This document shows, one piece after another, positions 5,925 through 7,394 of a stretch of 7,394 nucleotides of DNA (positions are counted from its first letter, which is position 1; each line of letters begins with the position of its first letter). The notes under the pieces are model-generated. The model saw only the letters and a list, made by a program, of their open reading frames with translations. It searched no databases and had not been told where the DNA came from. Position numbers and translations under genes: made by a program. Source of the DNA: an uncultured Oscillospiraceae bacterium (GTDB lineage Bacteria > Bacillota_A > Clostridia > Oscillospirales > Oscillospiraceae); contig CAAEOU010000097.1 of NCBI GenBank assembly GCA_900757695.1, positions 1-7,394 of the forward strand, in the 5' to 3' direction.

Positions 5925-6290
5925 TTACTGGGTCATCTGCTCCATTTCCGCCACCCGAACCTTGATCTTACGAACAGAAGAATCCACAGCGGAGATCATG
6001 GGCGCTTTGGACTGATCCACATTCTCCCGGAAGTACCGCAGGAGCGTGATGCAGCGATCGTTGCCGATCTTGCCCAGAGAATCAATGGTTTCCAGCAGCA
6101 GGTCGTCGCTGGCCTCCCGGTCATTGAGAATGACGCTCAGCAGGTCAATACAGCCGCTGCCGCCGGAGACGCCGCAGGCTTTTGCGATCTTCATTTTCGA
6201 TTCGCCGTTGGTCTCGCCGAGGTTGTGAAGCAGCTTATCCCACTGCCTTTTTGCAATGAGCTTATCTACCTTTTTATTGATGTTGCCCAT
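5925..6290 (-). CDS. Small HEAT-repeat protein
   Basis: I start this gene at ATG 6290 (MGNINKKVDKLIAK), 5 bases after an AGAAGGG site, giving 121 residues. The frame is open further upstream to 6437, but a near-consensus promoter at 6400-6428 lies inside that extension, so the longer form is unlikely. Residues about 33-115 form consecutive helix pairs. The clearest HEAT unit is DDLLLETIDSLGKIGNDRCI (62-81), with the typical A/S-LG-IGD turn and following hydrophobic helix. Another likely unit covers IAKACGVSGGSGCIDLLSVI (35-54), and a third is weaker (95-115). HEAT repeats bind proteins or other ligands through a curved helical surface. No catalytic motif, signal peptide or membrane segment is present. 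The partner is unknown. Confidence 0.8.
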   Translation of the reverse strand: MGNINKKVDKLIAKRQWDKLLHNLGETNGESKMKIAKACGVSGGSGCIDLLSVILNDREASDDLLLETIDSLGKIGNDRCITLLRYFRENVDQSKAPMISAVDSSVRKIKVRVAEMEQMTQ

Positions 6291-6326
6291 AGGTACCCTT
6301 CTTTCTGCCATAAGGCTTGATTTGGT

Positions 6327-6373
6327 GGTCCCCCGGGGCCTCCTCTGCGATACCCTGAGGCGCCCCTGGGACC
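6327..6373 (-). other. Structured hairpin in the 5' leader of the HEAT-repeat gene
   Basis: On the minus-strand transcript, GGUCCC pairs with GGGACC, GGGGC with GCCCC and CCUC with GAGG, separated by small internal loops, giving about 15 pairs and an 11-base loop. It lies between the predicted transcription start (about 6393) and the ribosome site. There is no U tract after it, so it is not a simple terminator. It may protect the mRNA or control translation; it matches no riboswitch class that I know. Confidence 0.5.
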
Positions 6374-6399
6374 GGGAAAGATATCGTTCCTTCATGTTC

Positions 6400-6428
6400 A
6401 GTATAAGTCGGTTCCATGTTTTTGTCAA
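6400..6428 (-). promoter_or_regulatory. Near-consensus promoter of the HEAT-repeat gene
   Basis: TTGACA (6428-6423), exactly 17 bases, then TATACT (6405-6400) form a near-perfect housekeeping sigma promoter on the minus strand. The transcript would start near 6393 and have a leader of about 100 bases before ATG 6290. Confidence 0.85.
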
Positions 6429-6629
6429 TATGTCCATAACGGCTCATTTTGCACAAATATTTTCGTGCAGATTATACATTTTCATGAACGAAATATTTCA
6501 TAAGTATGAAGCCGCCCGTTCTCTGCGTCTTCCCCTTCTCCCCCTTCATGCTATGCCGCCTCCTTCCACTATGTGAAGATACGAAAACAACAAAACACGT
6601 ATGGAACCCCCAAAGGTATTGAAAATTTC
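6429..6629. other. Intergenic region without a supported gene
   Basis: This stretch separates the two outward-facing promoters. It is AT-rich between about 6445 and 6510 and holds only small inverted repeats, such as GCAC...GTGC (about 6456-6470). The open frames crossing it lack ribosome sites and family signatures. I see no gene, RNA or element here. Confidence 0.6.
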
Positions 6630-6658
6630 TTGACAAACTCCCCCCAGCGTGTTAGGAT
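6630..6658 (+). promoter_or_regulatory. Consensus promoter of the T-box transcript
   Basis: A perfect TTGACA (6630-6635), 17-base spacer and TAGGAT (6653-6658) form a strong housekeeping promoter. Transcription would begin near 6665, just before Stem I of the T-box leader. Confidence 0.9.
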
Positions 6659-6664
6659 TGTTTC

Positions 6665-6938
6665 AAACGAAAAGCAGAGAAGGGGAAAAGACAGTCCCGG
6701 TTCATCTTCAGAGAGTCGGCGGTTGGTGCAAGCCGATGGTGATGGCGCTGTGTATACTGGCCCCGGAGCTGTTCCGGTGAACCGACAGTAGCCGGAAACG
6801 TGTGGCGGCGTTATGCGCCAAAGCCTTAGTGGAGGCTGAGGGCCGTGTTTTACGGCTGAACCGGGTGGTACCGCGTGATCTTTGTATTGACGCCCCGGAG
6901 TGTGATGTTGTGTCACGCTCCGGGGTTTTTGTCTTTTT
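6665..6938 (+). promoter_or_regulatory. T-box riboswitch leader, probable CUG (leucine) specifier
   Basis: T-box leaders sense an uncharged tRNA and then form an antiterminator. Stem I: base helix GCAG/CUGU (6674-6677, 6769-6772), a purine-rich kink-turn-like loop AGAA/GGAG, helix GGGG/CCCC (6682-6685, 6761-6764), and the specifier loop GUAUACUGG (6752-6760). Above it come ACAG/CUGU, the AGAGAG bulge (6710-6715), and the apical GGTTGGTGCAAGCC block (6721-6734). Counting as in glyQS-type leaders (five bases, codon, one purine, helix) gives CUG at 6757-6759. Hairpins at about 6772-6860 fit Stems II to III. The T-box core GGGTGGTACCGCG is at 6863-6875. Its UGGU bulge needs a tRNA with discriminator A, which agrees with leucine and argues against Trp. 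Tyr (UAC) or Thr (ACU) by a shifted register cannot be fully excluded. Confidence 0.95.
6893..6938 (+). terminator. T-box-controlled intrinsic terminator
   Basis: CCCCGGAGTGTGA (6893-6905) pairs with TCACGCTCCGGGG (6913-6925) through 13 pairs, one of them G-U, around a 7-base loop, followed by TTTTTGTCTTTTT. Bases 6894-6898 (CCCGG) can instead pair with CCGGG at 6861-6865, and ACGC (6890-6893) with GCGT (6873-6876). These form the competing antiterminator. Confidence 0.93.
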
Positions 6939-6971
6939 CACACGTCTGTCACTCAAAAGGAGGCGTATGCT

Positions 6972-7352
6972 ATGCAGCCAAAGCATAATAAAGCTCTGGT
7001 TCCACTGGCACAGGAACTCCGTAGAAACATGACCAAAGAAGAACGCCGCCTCTGGTATAATTTTCTTCGACATTATCCCATACGCTTTACGCGGCAGAAG
7101 GTAATTGATCATTATATTGTTGACTTTTACTGTGCAAAGGCAAAACTGATCATTGAACTGGACGGCTCCCAGCATTACAGCGAAGAAGCACAGCAAAAGG
7201 ATGCTGTTCGTACTGCCGCTTTGGAGCAATACGGACTAACGGTCATTCGTATTCCAAACAATGAGGTCAATCATAATTTTCAGTCCGTATGTCAGATGAT
7301 TGATCTGGCTGTTCAGCGATCCGCAGCGCAGTCAGTGCGTGGTATGCTGTAG
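6972..7352 (+). CDS. DUF559 protein (Vsr-like nuclease fold)
   Basis: AAAAGGAGG (6955-6963) lies 8 bases before ATG 6972; an out-of-frame ATG at 6967 is ignored. The 126-residue product is full length for DUF559. It begins with the family's N-terminal ELRRNMTKEERRLW (15-28) and then FLRHYPIRFTRQKVIDHYIVDFYC, followed by LIIELDGSQHY (59-69) and TVIRIPNNEV (90-99). The D51, E62 and D64 pattern corresponds to the PD-(D/E)XK/Vsr-like core, so nuclease activity is plausible but unproven for the family. It is the first gene behind the T-box terminator and has lower GC than the genes further left. DUF559 genes are scattered, often transferred and found as lone cargo in gut Firmicutes. Here the T-box would make its expression depend on amino acid starvation, unless it is only an insert ahead of a synthetase gene outside the window. 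Confidence 0.92.
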   Translation: MQPKHNKALVPLAQELRRNMTKEERRLWYNFLRHYPIRFTRQKVIDHYIVDFYCAKAKLIIELDGSQHYSEEAQQKDAVRTAALEQYGLTVIRIPNNEVNHNFQSVCQMIDLAVQRSAAQSVRGML

Positions 7353-7394
7353 TTCTTCTTCCGCATGCCAAGCGTGCGAAGGCCCCTTTGTGTA
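7353..7394. repeat. Hairpin and possible edge of a dispersed intergenic repeat
   Basis: CGCATGC (7362-7368) and GCGTGCG (7372-7378) pair fully, with one G-T wobble, around a 3-base loop. The AAGGCCCCTTTGTGTA that follows recalls the ends of repeats often seen next to DUF559 genes in gut Clostridia, but this is from memory and the window ends inside it. There is no T tract, so it is not a clear terminator. Confidence 0.35.

Noticed and set aside
6291..6437. 49-residue N-terminal extension of the HEAT-repeat protein
   Set aside because: A near-consensus promoter at 6400-6428 lies inside it, the sequence is Arg-rich without helix-repeat character, and ATG 6290 has its own ribosome site.
6758..6760. 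UGG (Trp) as the T-box specifier
   Set aside because: The UGGU bulge needs discriminator base A, whereas tRNA-Trp carries G, and UGG would be followed by C rather than the usual purine.
6708..7229. Minus-strand frame across the T-box and DUF559 gene
   Set aside because: The plus strand carries a complete T-box and a recognisable DUF559 protein; the minus frame has no motif or ribosome site.

Overview
The window is about 60% GC over most of its length and looks like chromosome from a high-GC, Gram-positive anaerobe of the Clostridia, plausibly a gut Oscillospiraceae relative. The evidence is strong AAGGAGG-type ribosome binding sites, a lipoprotein solute-binding protein divergent from an AraC-type regulator, a full T-box riboswitch, and a DUF559 gene. 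The organism call is inference; no marker gene is present.

Positions 1-3826 hold a tight four-gene minus-strand operon, read from right to left. It encodes a solute-binding lipoprotein (TTG start), a 216-residue protein with two tandem Csx3-like segments and a C-terminal (GGP)5 tail, an NTF2/SnoaL-like protein, and a second NTF2/SnoaL-like protein. This last one carries about 46 residues of GGP repeat inside its fold and runs off the left edge. Gaps are 11 and 30 bases, and the last two genes overlap by 4 (ATGA). Two unrelated proteins of one operon thus carry the same GGP repeat, written with different codons. This is the most unusual part of the window and may be an undescribed protein assembly.

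Positions 3832-4059 are a divergent control region with a perfect 16-bp inverted repeat and several TGCGCA-core sites. An AraC-family regulator (4060-5349) reads away from it and probably controls both the operon and itself. A small helical protein (5414-5842) follows. A two-way terminator (5852-5885) then separates it from a convergent HEAT-repeat protein (5925-6290, minus), which has a near-consensus promoter and a structured leader.

Positions 6630-6938 hold a consensus promoter and a complete T-box leader. My structural register gives a CUG (leucine) specifier. The gene directly behind it is not a tRNA synthetase but a DUF559 (Vsr-like nuclease fold) gene of visibly lower GC, which suggests insertion of a mobile gene behind an amino-acid riboswitch. 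The last 42 bases contain a hairpin that may be the edge of a dispersed repeat.
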